A stretch of 64,000 nt of DNA. It comes from Acaryochloris sp. CRU_2_0 (GTDB lineage Bacteria > Cyanobacteriota > Cyanobacteriia > Thermosynechococcales > Thermosynechococcaceae). The stretch's first letter is position 1; the number at the start of each line of letters is the position of its first letter. This document shows positions 9,395 to 18,453 of the stretch, in pieces. The stretch is from contig JAAUOM010000010.1 in assembly GCA_012034865.1 (NCBI GenBank), forward strand, positions 1-64,000, written 5' to 3'. The notes under the pieces were generated by a model, which did not search any database, was not told where the DNA came from, and saw nothing but the letters and a program-made list of their open reading frames with translations. A program made the position numbers and the translations under genes.

Positions 9395-9571
9395 ATGGAT
9401 AGTCAGTACAAAACTCTCATTGTATTTAGCCATGCGGCGATGATTGTTGTGCTAATGGTCTCATTTTTATGGATCTCTAATTCTTGGAATGGTCTGGGCT
9501 CTAGCAATTGGCTTCCCCTACAAGAGCAAAGCTTTTTCTCAAATCCATCACCGAATTTGCCCCATCCGTAG
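9395..9571 (+). CDS. Small single-pass membrane protein, 58 residues
   Basis: ATG 9395 follows AGAGG with an 8-nt spacer. The product has a short polar start (MDSQYKTL), one hydrophobic helix about residues 8-27 (IVFSHAAMIVVLMVSFLWIS) and an Asn/Pro/Ser-rich tail. Size and layout fit small membrane subunits or regulators, but I recognise no family. It follows the lone terminator at 9255-9285, so it likely has its own promoter. Confidence 0.45.
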   Translation: MDSQYKTLIVFSHAAMIVVLMVSFLWISNSWNGLGSSNWLPLQEQSFFSNPSPNLPHP

Positions 9572-9689
9572 AGCTGAATTCGGTAGCATCTAGTACCGCT
9601 ACACGGAGGTAAAAAGGCAAAAGGCAAAAACCTTGAATTCTACGCTTTGGGTGAGTTTTCAAGGGTTGCTAGGTTTATGTCGCAATGGA

Positions 9690-10541
9690 TTAGAAAGACC
9701 GAAGCCCTTGGACTAAACCATGAAAAATTGACACCAAGAAGTCTAGATTCAGCGTCTCAATCGTATCAGTGGGTTGATGGTAGTGAGGATTTCTTAAATG
9801 AGCCGTATCCGTTACCATGAAAGCCGAATACCCTTGGTCCCAGAAAGCAGCATGATCACTGCGGCGGGTTTCTGGCAGAATTTTTCCTCGTAAGGGCACA
9901 GGCAGCCATTCACAGGGGGCACCCTTTTCCCTCAGATGACGGGTCATTTTGATCATCGTAGGGATGGCACGCAGATTGCCAATCAGGGCAATGAAATTGC
10001 CAGCAGCAGGATAGAAGTACTTTAGTCCCGTTGGATATTGCTGGGAATGGGGGCGATCGTCCACGTACCCTAGCATTTCCAAGCTGATCATTGTGGCAAT
10101 TTTTTGGTGGTTTTGTTTTAGCGTCTGAGCGTAGGCTTGACTCCCTAATAACCCATACTCTTCCATATCAAATCCAATCCATTGAATAGGGTGACGCGCC
10201 GGATGATCGTGAAAATATTTAGCCAATTCTAAGAGAACCGCCACACCGGAAGCATTGTCATCGGCACCGGGCGAACCTGGAACTGCATCAAAATGGGCAC
10301 CTACCAGAATGGGCGGCAAGGGCTGAGTTCCGGGTAGATGCAAGATCAGATTTTCATGAACACTATGGGTGACTTTTTTAAGGGTTCTAAAAGCGTGCCT
10401 TTCCACCGGACCCAGTAAGCTAAGTTCTTGATAAATATACTCTTTGACGTAGAAATGCCCTGCAGAGGCTAGATAGGAATCCCGTTCTCGCACTAAATGA
10501 GACAAGTGCAATGATAGTTGCGTTTGGACAGTGGTATCCAT
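9690..10541 (-). CDS. M28 family zinc aminopeptidase-like protein
   Basis: A 283-residue co-catalytic zinc peptidase of the M28 fold. Metal and catalytic residues are visible in GAHFDAVPGSPGADDNASG (His, bridging Asp), FDMEEYGLLGS (Glu-Glu) and NPHYHQPTDT (distal His). No signal peptide is evident, so it is probably cytosolic. It lies 16 bp downstream of the CHAT protease gene on the same strand, which suggests co-transcription. Substrate unknown. Confidence 0.88.
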   Translation of the reverse strand: MDTTVQTQLSLHLSHLVRERDSYLASAGHFYVKEYIYQELSLLGPVERHAFRTLKKVTHSVHENLILHLPGTQPLPPILVGAHFDAVPGSPGADDNASGVAVLLELAKYFHDHPARHPIQWIGFDMEEYGLLGSQAYAQTLKQNHQKIATMISLEMLGYVDDRPHSQQYPTGLKYFYPAAGNFIALIGNLRAIPTMIKMTRHLREKGAPCEWLPVPLRGKILPETRRSDHAAFWDQGYSAFMVTDTAHLRNPHYHQPTDTIETLNLDFLVSIFHGLVQGLRSF

Positions 10542-10557
10542 TTTTGTGGTCTAATCC

Positions 10558-11979
10558 TTACCAGGGACTACTAATCATCGTGAACCCTGACCAGTAAAAC
10601 GGATGGGAAAAATCAGTCTCAACATTTGCCAATAGTTCATCAGATAAAGGGATCGCGGTATTGGACAAGATTAAGTTTTTGCCTTCTATCCGCACCTTTT
10701 TATGCAGCATTTGCAGTTGAGCTTGACGCAGGGCTGCGGCTTTGGTCGGATTTTGGGTTAATTGTTGATAGAACTCACTCATGACGGCTAGGGTACCGAC
10801 ATCACTGATATACCAAAGACTACCTAAGGCCGTCTTCACCCCTGATTTCAGGGCAACTCCGGCAAATCCTAATTCAGCAGTACCATCTCCTAAGGCGGTT
10901 TGACAAGCGCTCAGCACTAATAAATCCAAACTAGGGTTAGACCATTCAACCGTATCCATCTGGTCTAAATTTAAGCGAGTATCTCGAAATTGAATATATG
11001 ACTGGTGGGGTTGGCCGGGATTGAATTCGGCATGGGTCGCTAAATGTACAATATTAAATCGTTGACCGTGTAATCGAGACTTGAGATTGGCCAAGGTGAA
11101 GGTTTGATTCAGTAGAGATTGTCCTTGCCATCGGGTCTGGCTGGCTTGCCCCCCTTGCAGAAATCTCAAGATGGTTGAAATTTCAACGGGGACTGCGGGC
11201 AGAGCATTCATCTGCATAAATTCAGAAGCACCCGCCGCTAAAATCTTTCCCTGTTTTAGTCTTTGGTAATTCGTTTGAATTAGGTTAAAAGCAGGAATGA
11301 TACTCAAACTATATTTTTCTACCAGATATCTTTGACCATCGTGTAAAGCGGCTAGAGGCAATCCTCGCATCCCATCTCCTAAGCATAATAGGAGGGTATC
11401 AATTTTGGCGGGTTGCAAATGCTCCTGTTCAAAGGGGGCAATTAACCATTGATGGAGTTGCTGAGCAGTTTTAAGATCCCATCTCGAATCAGGCTCACTC
11501 ATTTGATCTCGAAGGGTTGCCGCTGTTTTTAGCAAGGTTGAGCGAGGAACATTGTACAGATCGCGGGTAATGGGTTTTCCTCCCGGCAGGAGTAATACCA
11601 AATGTAAATGATCTGTACGAGGAACTACCCAAAGGACGGCGGGTTGAGTTCCTGTTTCTTGACTAATCTTGAGAAGCGTTTGAGCCACATCAGCAGGCCC
11701 CTGAGTAACTTGAGCAAGGTCTTCTCCAAAAAAGTCTTCAAATTCTTTCTCAAAGCTCCGCTCCATTGTCAAAAAGCGTTGGCTAGTTGTGGAGGTAGAA
11801 CCTACGGATTGAGCAACCCTGGCCAATAAACCAACGCCACTCAACCAAAAGCAGAACGTGGTCAGTGCGATCGCATGCCTGCATCGGTAAGCAAACGATA
11901 GCTCAGACAAGAACGGGTTTGACCTTTGCTGAACAGGGATGGGCTTAGGTTGGCTCAGGTTTGGATTCTGTCTGGGCAT
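10558..11979 (-). CDS. CHAT domain caspase-like protein with N-terminal membrane segment
   Basis: A 473-residue protein. Residues about 34-53 are hydrophobic and probably anchor it. The C-terminal half is a CHAT (caspase HetF associated with TPR) domain: catalytic His in IVHLATHAEF (about 316) and Cys in LSACQTALG (about 357), followed by GVKTALGSLW. CHAT proteins in cyanobacteria are often linked to TPRs; none is present here. The M28 peptidase gene follows at 16 bp, giving a two-protease operon. Whether it acts in signalling, cell death or defence cannot be told. Confidence 0.87.
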   Translation of the reverse strand: MPRQNPNLSQPKPIPVQQRSNPFLSELSFAYRCRHAIALTTFCFWLSGVGLLARVAQSVGSTSTTSQRFLTMERSFEKEFEDFFGEDLAQVTQGPADVAQTLLKISQETGTQPAVLWVVPRTDHLHLVLLLPGGKPITRDLYNVPRSTLLKTAATLRDQMSEPDSRWDLKTAQQLHQWLIAPFEQEHLQPAKIDTLLLCLGDGMRGLPLAALHDGQRYLVEKYSLSIIPAFNLIQTNYQRLKQGKILAAGASEFMQMNALPAVPVEISTILRFLQGGQASQTRWQGQSLLNQTFTLANLKSRLHGQRFNIVHLATHAEFNPGQPHQSYIQFRDTRLNLDQMDTVEWSNPSLDLLVLSACQTALGDGTAELGFAGVALKSGVKTALGSLWYISDVGTLAVMSEFYQQLTQNPTKAAALRQAQLQMLHKKVRIEGKNLILSNTAIPLSDELLANVETDFSHPFYWSGFTMISSPW

Positions 11980-12171
11980 ATCAAAACCTTCAAAGATGGC
12001 TTATGTCCAGTCTATTCGGTATGAAAGAGAGTTGACTGCCTTGCCCATGGGTTGAGGGTGAAACTGGGGGAAAGTTTACAGAGTTAGACCAGGTTATTTT
12101 TTTGAGCTAGAGAGATGGGAGAGATAGAGGAGATGGGGGGATACCAAGGGGTAACTTGAGGGAACTGTGAC

Positions 12172-12209
12172 AAAAAAAGTGGATAACAACGGTTGCCGTT
12201 GTTATCCAC
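12172..12209 (-). terminator. Terminator of sigF
   Basis: On the minus strand a 14-bp perfect stem (GTGGATAACAACGG / CCGTTGTTATCCAC, 3-nt loop) is followed by a run of seven T. It lies just downstream of the sigma factor gene. Confidence 0.9.
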
Positions 12210-12249
12210 TAGTAACGCCTGTCGGAATAAATCTAGGTGGGGTTACTCT

Positions 12250-13050
12250 TTAGTGTTCTGTTTGCAGGGTGGTGGGCTGCTGTTGCAACAGTTCAACTAA
12301 GGTGTCGATGCCTTTTTTCATATTGCGGGTAACGGTAACGGAGCTAACGCCAATGCGCTTGGCTACTTCTTGTCGAGACAGTTGATGGAAGAAGACAGAT
12401 TCAATCATGATCCGAGTCCGCTCTTCGAGCTGGCTCAAGGCTTGCTGCAATTCGATGCGATCTTCTTGATTGGCTTGCAGAATTTGGCTATGGGCATCCA
12501 TGAGGGTATCGCCTAGGGTCATGGCGGAATCGGACTGCTGCTGCTGCCCAGAGGCAACTCTAGCATTTAAGCTCAGGGGAACACGATTGGTGGTGGATAA
12601 TTTGACGGAGCGCCATTCTTCCATGGTGATGTCTAAGGCGTTGGCAATTTCTTGATCATTAGGCTGACGACCGAGTTCTGCTATCAAGACTTGGCGAACT
12701 TTGGCAGCATCGCGGCTGAGCTGTTGCCAGCGGCGGGGAATGCGGACAGTGTTGGCGCGATCGCGCAGAAAATGCAGAATTTCACCGCGAATATAAGGAA
12801 CCGCAAAAGAGCTAAACGCATAACCTTGAGAGGGATCAAACCGTTCAATCGCAGTAATCAGACCTAAGTAGCCGCATTGCTCTAAATCTTCATAGGGTTC
12901 AGCACATTGGTGAGTCAGACGATGAGCAACCTTGCGAACGAGTCCCATATTCAAACGGACGAGGCGGTTGCGTAAGTGCACAGAAGGCTTCTGGCGGTAA
13001 GCAACCAACAATTCCATCGTTTGTGATTGAAGAGAAGTTTGATAAGCCAT
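12250..13050 (-). CDS. sigF: RNA polymerase sigma factor, SigF type (group 3)
   Basis: A 266-residue alternative sigma factor of the sigma-70 superfamily. Region 2 is visible in EDLEQCGYLGLITAIERFDPSQG and FSSFAVPYIRGEI, region 3 in RIPRRWQQLSRDAAKV, and region 4 HTH in LSRQEVAKRIGVSSVTVTRNMKKG. The overall pattern matches cyanobacterial SigF, which in Synechocystis controls pilus formation and motility. It stands alone, with its own strong terminator. No anti-sigma gene is adjacent. Assignment to SigF rather than another group 3 factor is from sequence style. Confidence 0.86.
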   Translation of the reverse strand: MAYQTSLQSQTMELLVAYRQKPSVHLRNRLVRLNMGLVRKVAHRLTHQCAEPYEDLEQCGYLGLITAIERFDPSQGYAFSSFAVPYIRGEILHFLRDRANTVRIPRRWQQLSRDAAKVRQVLIAELGRQPNDQEIANALDITMEEWRSVKLSTTNRVPLSLNARVASGQQQQSDSAMTLGDTLMDAHSQILQANQEDRIELQQALSQLEERTRIMIESVFFHQLSRQEVAKRIGVSSVTVTRNMKKGIDTLVELLQQQPTTLQTEH

Positions 13051-13365
13051 CGTTTTGTCGTGTTGTAATGTTCTGGTGTGCTGTTTCTAAAAATCATTAT
13101 GGAGAAACTCAACCGAGAAAAACATCGTTAAAACACGGGAATTTGACTATGCCAAGATTGCAGATCATCCGCGTTTCTACGGAGATGATTTAGAGAGAAC
13201 AAAGGCAGTGAGTGGGTATCAATCTTGCTAAAAGCTTGCTGGCAGTAGATAGACACCCTCACCAACCAACTTAAGGGTTGATATAGTTGAAGTGGAGGGA
13301 GTGAGTATCAATGGCTGATATCAGCAGCGATAACCACCTGTACTGTTTGCTTTTTGTAGTTGCTC
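13051..13365. other. Divergent intergenic region
   Basis: 315 bp between the diverging sigF and hydrolase genes. It must hold both promoters; I see no clear conserved operator, ORF or RNA. Confidence 0.4.
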
Positions 13366-14292
13366 ATGACTGCTTCAATTCCCGAATATCTGCTGTTTGT
13401 GCAGCATGGCTGGGCGGATACCAATGGCGCGATGGCTCGTCTAGCCCAGCGAGTTGCCCCAGCCAACACCCGCATTATTGCCCCTAATCTGGGATGGTGG
13501 CGGACTTGGGTGCGAATTGAACCTTTGGTTCGAGATGTGGAAGCCATTGCCCAGCAAACCCTTCTCCAGTACCCGCAGACACCAGTTCGCATTATTGGTC
13601 ATTCTATGGGTGGTTTGATTTGGCTGGAGGTTTTGCATCGTCATCCAGACTGGTGGTCACGGGTGGAGTCTTTGGTGCTGGTGGGTTCTCCAGTCAGTGG
13701 CTCTGATCTGTGTCGGCTAATGGATCCCTTCGCCGCTGGTTTGGGGATTGCGGCTGATTTAGGTAAGAATCGGCGCTCAATGGCCAGTGCGATCGCGGCC
13801 CATATTCCCACCCTTTCCATTGCCAGCACTATCGATGGGGGTAGCGACGGCCTGATCATGCGGGGAGCCACCCAGTTTGATCAGGCCCATTGGTTAGAGT
13901 TCCCTGACATTGTCCATGCGGCTCAGCGCAATGCCACGGCCATTGACAATGCCATCCGTGAGTTTTGGCACACTTCCCCCTCTCTCCAACCCTTTGCCCA
14001 CCCAGTTGAAGATATCACCGCTGTGGTGATCAACCACTTACGTAATGTCCCTGGTATGACCGATGGCCATACTCGTTATTTTGGCAAAGCCAATCTGTGG
14101 ACCCCCTTAACATCTAAAATCAATTTATTGATTTGGAAAAATGTCTTACAAGTCGATCATGTCTTTTTAGGTTCAACCCAGGGAGACTGTGTTTACAGTG
14201 GATTTGTCGGTTGGTTACATCGGGCGGATCTATATCGCTGTTTGCACCAAATCAGAAACGATTATGGGTCATCTGTAGGAGATCTAGGGTGA
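13366..14292 (+). CDS. Alpha/beta hydrolase (lipase-like)
   Basis: A 308-residue alpha/beta hydrolase. VQHGWADTNGAM forms the oxyanion-hole loop, GHSMGG (about residue 77) is the nucleophile elbow, and a late DIVHAAQ or VDHVFLGS segment may hold the catalytic His. The fold resembles triacylglycerol-lipase-like or PGAP1-like proteins. ATG 13366 is preferred over TTG 13360. The substrate is unknown. The tRNA-Leu gene follows on the same strand at 96 bp. Confidence 0.78.
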   Translation: MTASIPEYLLFVQHGWADTNGAMARLAQRVAPANTRIIAPNLGWWRTWVRIEPLVRDVEAIAQQTLLQYPQTPVRIIGHSMGGLIWLEVLHRHPDWWSRVESLVLVGSPVSGSDLCRLMDPFAAGLGIAADLGKNRRSMASAIAAHIPTLSIASTIDGGSDGLIMRGATQFDQAHWLEFPDIVHAAQRNATAIDNAIREFWHTSPSLQPFAHPVEDITAVVINHLRNVPGMTDGHTRYFGKANLWTPLTSKINLLIWKNVLQVDHVFLGSTQGDCVYSGFVGWLHRADLYRCLHQIRNDYGSSVGDLG

Positions 14293-14387
14293 AGGGGAAC
14301 AGATTCTGTCCTCCCTCATCAGGTTTGGGTTGACGGATGGCCGTCATGTGTTGAATGATAGTGAATCGCAGTGCATGTAAAACATCA

Positions 14388-14471
14388 GCGGAACTGGCGG
14401 AATTGGTAGACGCGCTAGATTCAGGTTCTAGTGTCTGCAAAGACTTCCGGGTTCAAGTCCCGGGTTCCGCA
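14388..14471 (+). tRNA. tRNA-Leu(CAG)
   Basis: An 84-nt cloverleaf: acceptor stem GCGGAAC/GTTCCGC is perfect, anticodon stem CTAGA/TCTAG encloses a loop with anticodon CAG, a long variable arm (class II, as in Leu tRNAs) is present, and the T-loop is GTTCAAGTC. The discriminator base is A and CCA is not encoded. The next gene's ATG lies only 2 bp beyond the 3' end. Confidence 0.97.
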
Positions 14472-14473
14472 TT

Positions 14474-15304
14474 ATGATAGAGAACCAGTTATCCAGTCTG
14501 CAAAACCCTCTGTTCAAGCAGATGCGGAAGTTGCAGCAAGCCAAATATCGACATCAGCAGGGACAATTTTTGCTGGAAGGCACTCACTTGGTACAAGAAG
14601 CCTGTAAGGTCGGTTGGCCCCTAGATGTGGTTTGCTATACCCCTGCATGGCAAGCCAAGTATTTGGAACTATCCCATGACATTAGCCACCCAAAAAATCG
14701 CACCTTCTTAGTAACTGAGCAAGTGCTGCAATCTGTAGCAACTACGGTTCACCCGGATGGGGTGGTGGCAGTAGCACGATGGTCTCCGACCGACCGAAGG
14801 TCATCGCACCCTCGCACCGCTGCCCCCCTTTCCCTCGCTCACCTAGGACTGGTATTAGAGACCATCCAAGATCCGGGCAATTTAGGAACCCTGATTCGGA
14901 CAGCGGTGGCTGCCCAGGTTGAAGGCCTCCTATGCAATCACAATAGTGTTGATCTAGACAGTCCAAAGGTTCTGCGAGCCTCTGCCGGGGCATGGTTTCA
15001 CTTGCCAATGCGAACCACGGCTCATTTGGTGGATGAATTGTGTGCCTATCAGCAACAGGGGATGCAAATCGTGGCAACGGTACCAGAGGCTCCCCAAACC
15101 TATTGGCAAGTTGACTATCACCCACCCACTCTGATTCTGATTGGCAATGAAGGGGCAGGACTATCTACGCGCTTGTTAGGATTAGCAGACCATCAAGTCA
15201 GCATCCCCATCGCTGCAGGAGTGGAATCTTTGAATGCTGCGATCGCAGCAGCCCTCCTCTTGTACGAAGTCCGCCGTCAACGCTCCTGCCCGGAGAACCG
15301 ATGA
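14474..15304 (+). CDS. TrmH/SpoU family RNA 2'-O-methyltransferase
   Basis: A 276-residue SPOUT-class methyltransferase. The N-terminal substrate-binding domain (LQNPLFKQMRKLQQAKYRHQQG, FLLEGTHLVQEA) is followed by SPOUT motifs ETIQDPGNLGTLIRTA, LILIGNEGAGLS and VESLNAAIAAALLLYE, which make the knotted SAM site. Its start is 2 bp after tRNA-Leu, so both may be on one transcript that is cut at the tRNA end. Residues about 102-116 (WSPTDRRSSHPRTAA) come from an inserted palindromic repeat and lengthen the interdomain linker. Confidence 0.9.
   Translation: MIENQLSSLQNPLFKQMRKLQQAKYRHQQGQFLLEGTHLVQEACKVGWPLDVVCYTPAWQAKYLELSHDISHPKNRTFLVTEQVLQSVATTVHPDGVVAVARWSPTDRRSSHPRTAAPLSLAHLGLVLETIQDPGNLGTLIRTAVAAQVEGLLCNHNSVDLDSPKVLRASAGAWFHLPMRTTAHLVDELCAYQQQGMQIVATVPEAPQTYWQVDYHPPTLILIGNEGAGLSTRLLGLADHQVSIPIAAGVESLNAAIAAALLLYEVRRQRSCPENR
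14777..14808 (+). repeat. Palindromic repeat inserted in frame in the TrmH gene
   Basis: An 18-nt stretch CGATGGTCTCCGACCGAC is identical to bases 24990-25007. Here it continues into GAAGGTCATCG, giving an imperfect hairpin. It adds an in-frame linker to the methyltransferase. Confidence 0.6.
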
Positions 15305-15397
15305 TTACATTCAATAACATCAACTTGATTCAACCCTAGAAGCCTTTAAGATAAGAACAAATCTGCAACCCCTATTTCCGATTATTCAGGATCCTCT

Positions 15398-15856
15398 ATG
15401 AGCACTGAAACCCTATCCGCCAATGACGTCTCTGCTAATGATTATGTTGTGATTGGCTTAGCCACCTGTTTTGTCAAGCAAGACAATAAACTTTATCCCC
15501 TCAAAATTGTGGAGCCTATTCCCTCCGCTGCATTAGAAGCCATCCTCAAAGGGATTCCCACCTCCTACGAAATGGCAGTGGCCACAACCGTAGGTGCTGT
15601 ATGGGCCAACGATACCCCTCAAGCCCCGCCAGAATTCCCTAGCGATGCCCAATTCTGCGATGAATTTCTCTTTCGTCTCCAGGCCACCGCTCGCAGCTAC
15701 ACCTCTCGTCCCATCGCCACTGAACATATTGCTCCAGGAACCCTAAAGAGAGACTTTAACTTCTCTACCGAACGCAAACGAATGCTCAATGCTGATCGTG
15801 CCGTTAGTACCGAAGATAACGTCAAACAGCACGCCTATACCCACCAGACCCTATAG
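15398..15856 (+). CDS. Conserved-looking hypothetical protein, 152 residues
   Basis: A soluble protein without signal or membrane segment. ATG 15398 follows AGGATCCTCT. The first half (YVVIGLATCFVKQDNKLYPLKIVEP) looks folded; the tail is charged. I do not recognise the family. It is followed by a transposase remnant on the other strand whose frame overlaps the 3' end. Confidence 0.6.
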   Translation: MSTETLSANDVSANDYVVIGLATCFVKQDNKLYPLKIVEPIPSAALEAILKGIPTSYEMAVATTVGAVWANDTPQAPPEFPSDAQFCDEFLFRLQATARSYTSRPIATEHIAPGTLKRDFNFSTERKRMLNADRAVSTEDNVKQHAYTHQTL

Positions 15857-15865
15857 AACCCATTT

Positions 15866-16090
15866 GGGATCTATAGGAAGTAGCTAATCGCTTGATCATC
15901 AGCCCACAAAACAGAGATTGAGTTTTGTTGTTGAATACTCTAAAGTGAGCTAGAAGCTTTTCATCAGAACTCTTGCAGTGCTCCATCCCGGCATTAGAAC
16001 GCTCAATCACCCATCGCGCTTTAACAACGACGAATCCAGATTTCCCCTGAGCTTCTTTTTGTGCCTTTGACGGTTTGTCAGAGCGTTCAA
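15866..16090 (-). pseudogene. IS5-family transposase C-terminal remnant
   Basis: A minus-strand frame encodes FVVVKARWVIERSNAGMEHC...FRVFNNKTQSLFCGLMIKRLA, the C-terminal part of an IS5-type DDE transposase (the W-ER-AW region holding the last catalytic Glu). The N-terminal two-thirds, with the other catalytic residues, is absent. It abuts the 3' end of the DUF760 gene. Confidence 0.8.
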
Positions 16091-16440
16091 GCATCCTGAT
16101 CAAAAGATGAGGAAAAACCATTCCCTAGCAGGCTGGTGTCCAGCTCCATTCGCTGCTCCATTTTGCGAAGGAAATAGCCCGTCATCATGGCAGAAGCCAA
16201 CAAGCCAGCCAGATTATCCCGATCCGTCACCACTTGCACACTAAAGGCTTCGCTGGGAAGAACCCCGACCAGTCCTTGGACATTTTGAGAGATGATCTGT
16301 TTAATTTCAGGACTGACGGACTTGGCCACTCGGGCTAGGACTTCCGGTGGTTGATTTTGTAAATATTTGATTAAGAGGTTGGCCTGAGCCTCCTCAGAAT
16401 CACTCATAATAAAATTAGCGTTTTCAGGGTCAAAAGCCAT
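16087..16440 (-). CDS. DUF760 family protein
   Basis: A 117-residue protein of the DUF760 family, found in cyanobacteria and chloroplasts. The core is LLIKYLQNQPPEVLARVAKSV, IKQIISQNVQGLVGVLP and NLAGLLASAMMTGYFLRKMEQRMEL. Function is unknown; plant relatives are plastid proteins. The last residues (FSSSFDQDA) lie at the junction with the IS5 remnant, so the native end was probably altered by that insertion. Confidence 0.88.
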   Translation of the reverse strand: MAFDPENANFIMSDSEEAQANLLIKYLQNQPPEVLARVAKSVSPEIKQIISQNVQGLVGVLPSEAFSVQVVTDRDNLAGLLASAMMTGYFLRKMEQRMELDTSLLGNGFSSSFDQDA

Positions 16441-16734
16441 AGAGTAGCCTCAGAATCTGCTTGCATCCATTGTGTCATCTCTGCCCTTAGTATGCCCAGA
16501 TTTTGGGTGGAGAGAAGCCCGAACCTTGAGGTTGTTCGATCAACACCTCATCCAGAAGCCAGAACTTTATGGCTGGGTAAATGATTGTTCGGCTTCCTTG
16601 AGGTTACTATAAACGATTGTAAACTTCTTTGGCGAGTTCCCAGGGGTAAAAAGATCGGTTCAGATCATCGGTCTTTGATCCGGCTACCTCGGACAGCGAG
16701 AGGTATAGATAGGACTGAGATCCATTGAGCTTGT

Positions 16735-17907
16735 CTAAATTGATTCCCATAATCGAGGCCGGGGGTGGTCTTGCAGTCGGGTATGGGTGTCTTGGAGCAA
16801 CGCTGGAATATCCAACTGTTCAGGGCAGCGGGGTAGGCAATCCCCACATTCGGTACAGCGACTCCCCAAGCGACCAGGGAACCAATGGCCTGCGTTCTCA
16901 AACATGCGATAGCGATAGCGGCCAAACTTTTCCATGCCATAGGCAAGGGTTAAATTGCGCAGCCGTAGAACTTCTGGAATATGGATGTCTTCTGGACAGG
17001 GCAAGCAGGCATAACATTGCTGACAGCGATCGCTGAGGGTTTGGGCTTGAGTATTGAGGCGCGCGAGAATCTGCTGTTCAAGCGGGGTGAGGGGGTCTGT
17101 TTGATCTGCGATCGCCAGTGGCCAGTCCAACTCATCGGGCTGGGCAGCGCCCACACTCAACGTGGTGATGGCAGGCTGACTCAGTAAGAAGCGGGCATTG
17201 AAATGAAGAGGGTCAAGCGGCGCACAAAGATCTTGTAATTGGCTGGGTGGGGTGTACAGCAATCCCCCTTTATCCGCAGGCGAAATGATGAAAACGCCCA
17301 TCTCTTTTTGCTGTGCCAGGGCAACGGCGGGGGCATGGCGTTGCCAAAAGAAAGTGTAATGCAGGTTCACAAAGGCAAAAAAACCCGTTTGCATCGCCGC
17401 CAAAATCAGGTCAAGGGAACCGTGGGTAGAAAACCCAACATGGCGAATTCGACCCGCCGTTTTCGCGACCTGAACCGCTTGCATACAACCTTGAGGATCT
17501 TGTACCCAGGCCAGATGCTCTGGGGTATTGAGACCATGAATGGCCAGACAATCCACCGTCTCTAACCCCAAACGTTCCAAAGACAGATCGATGGCTGCAG
17601 CCATCTGTTCTGCATCGGGTTTAGGTGTAATTTTAGTAGTGATATACAGGCGGTTTGTGGGGGTTGTCCCCACGCCATCGGGCTGCCAGCAACAGCCATC
17701 CCGAACAAGACCCAAGGCTGTGAGGGTTTGCCCTAGATAAACTTCACTTTGGCCGTATCCCTGAGCGGTTTCGATATGATTAATGCCCAAGTCCAAAGCC
17801 CGTTCCAGCGTGGCTTGAGCATTGGCCGCTGACTGCAAATACCGCATTGTTCCCAAAGAGAACACCGACAAATGCAGGTCAGTTTTGCCAAAACGGCGAT
17901 ATTTCAT
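16735..17907 (-). CDS. Aldo/keto reductase with C-terminal 4Fe-4S domain
   Basis: A 390-residue protein. Residues 1 to about 270 are an aldo/keto reductase barrel (YRRFGKTDLHLSVFSLGTM, HIETAQGYGQSE, DCLAIHGLN, HVGFSTHG). The C-terminus carries cysteine clusters CQQCYACLPCP and CTECGDCLPRCP typical of ferredoxin-like [4Fe-4S] binding. Such proteins are common in cyanobacteria; the physiological substrate is unknown. ATG 17907 is chosen over TTG 17919. The bifunctional-nuclease gene ends 30 bp upstream on the same strand, so co-transcription is likely. Confidence 0.9.
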   Translation of the reverse strand: MKYRRFGKTDLHLSVFSLGTMRYLQSAANAQATLERALDLGINHIETAQGYGQSEVYLGQTLTALGLVRDGCCWQPDGVGTTPTNRLYITTKITPKPDAEQMAAAIDLSLERLGLETVDCLAIHGLNTPEHLAWVQDPQGCMQAVQVAKTAGRIRHVGFSTHGSLDLILAAMQTGFFAFVNLHYTFFWQRHAPAVALAQQKEMGVFIISPADKGGLLYTPPSQLQDLCAPLDPLHFNARFLLSQPAITTLSVGAAQPDELDWPLAIADQTDPLTPLEQQILARLNTQAQTLSDRCQQCYACLPCPEDIHIPEVLRLRNLTLAYGMEKFGRYRYRMFENAGHWFPGRLGSRCTECGDCLPRCPEQLDIPALLQDTHTRLQDHPRPRLWESI

Positions 17908-17937
17908 GATCTGTGACAACGGCGAGAGCGGGATCTG

Positions 17938-18453
17938 TCATTCGCTGGATTCAGCCGAAGGTTCATTGCCTCCTCGACTCTGGATAAAATCTTCTGGCCG
18001 AATAGTATCGATAAAGGCTCGAAATTCTTCGAGTTCTTGTTGGTCGGCTTCTTGATCGACGGGGATAGAGGCGTCGGCCACCACTTCTTCTAAGACCCAA
18101 ATGGGGCTGTCCATGCGTAGCGCTAGGGCGATCGCATCACTGGGTCGAGCATCTACTTCCTTTTTGGTATCACCCTGTTGCAGGGTTAAGACTGCGTAAA
18201 AGGTATTGTCTTGTAAGGAGTGAATGACAACACGTTCTAGGTCAATGTCCCATTGATCTAAGCAATTGACCAGTAAATCATGGGTCATGGGACGAGGGGG
18301 TCTTTCACTCTCCAAGGCACTGAGAATGGCTCTGGCTTCACTTTGGCCAATCCAAATTGGCAAGGCTCGCCGTTCTGTCGCATCCTTAAGGAGAACGATA
18401 GGAAGCCGGGTTGCGGCATCTAAAGCAATACCCGCAACATTCATTTCAATCAT
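17938..18453 (-). CDS. Bifunctional nuclease family protein (DUF151)
   Basis: A 171-residue BFN-domain protein. The core is MNVAGIALDAATRLPIVLLKDATERRALPIWIG, with VDARPSDAIALALRMDSPIWV as the second signature. Plant members have DNase/RNase activity; cyanobacterial ones are not well characterised. The acidic C-terminal tail is variable in the family. Its ATG overlaps the stop of a possible 34-codon upstream ORF by ATGA. Confidence 0.9.
   Translation of the reverse strand: MIEMNVAGIALDAATRLPIVLLKDATERRALPIWIGQSEARAILSALESERPPRPMTHDLLVNCLDQWDIDLERVVIHSLQDNTFYAVLTLQQGDTKKEVDARPSDAIALALRMDSPIWVLEEVVADASIPVDQEADQQELEEFRAFIDTIRPEDFIQSRGGNEPSAESSE

Noticed and set aside
9403-9627. Minus-strand ORF of 74 codons
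   Set aside because: It lies opposite the small membrane ORF with the better ribosome site, has no recognisable domain and shows no start signal.
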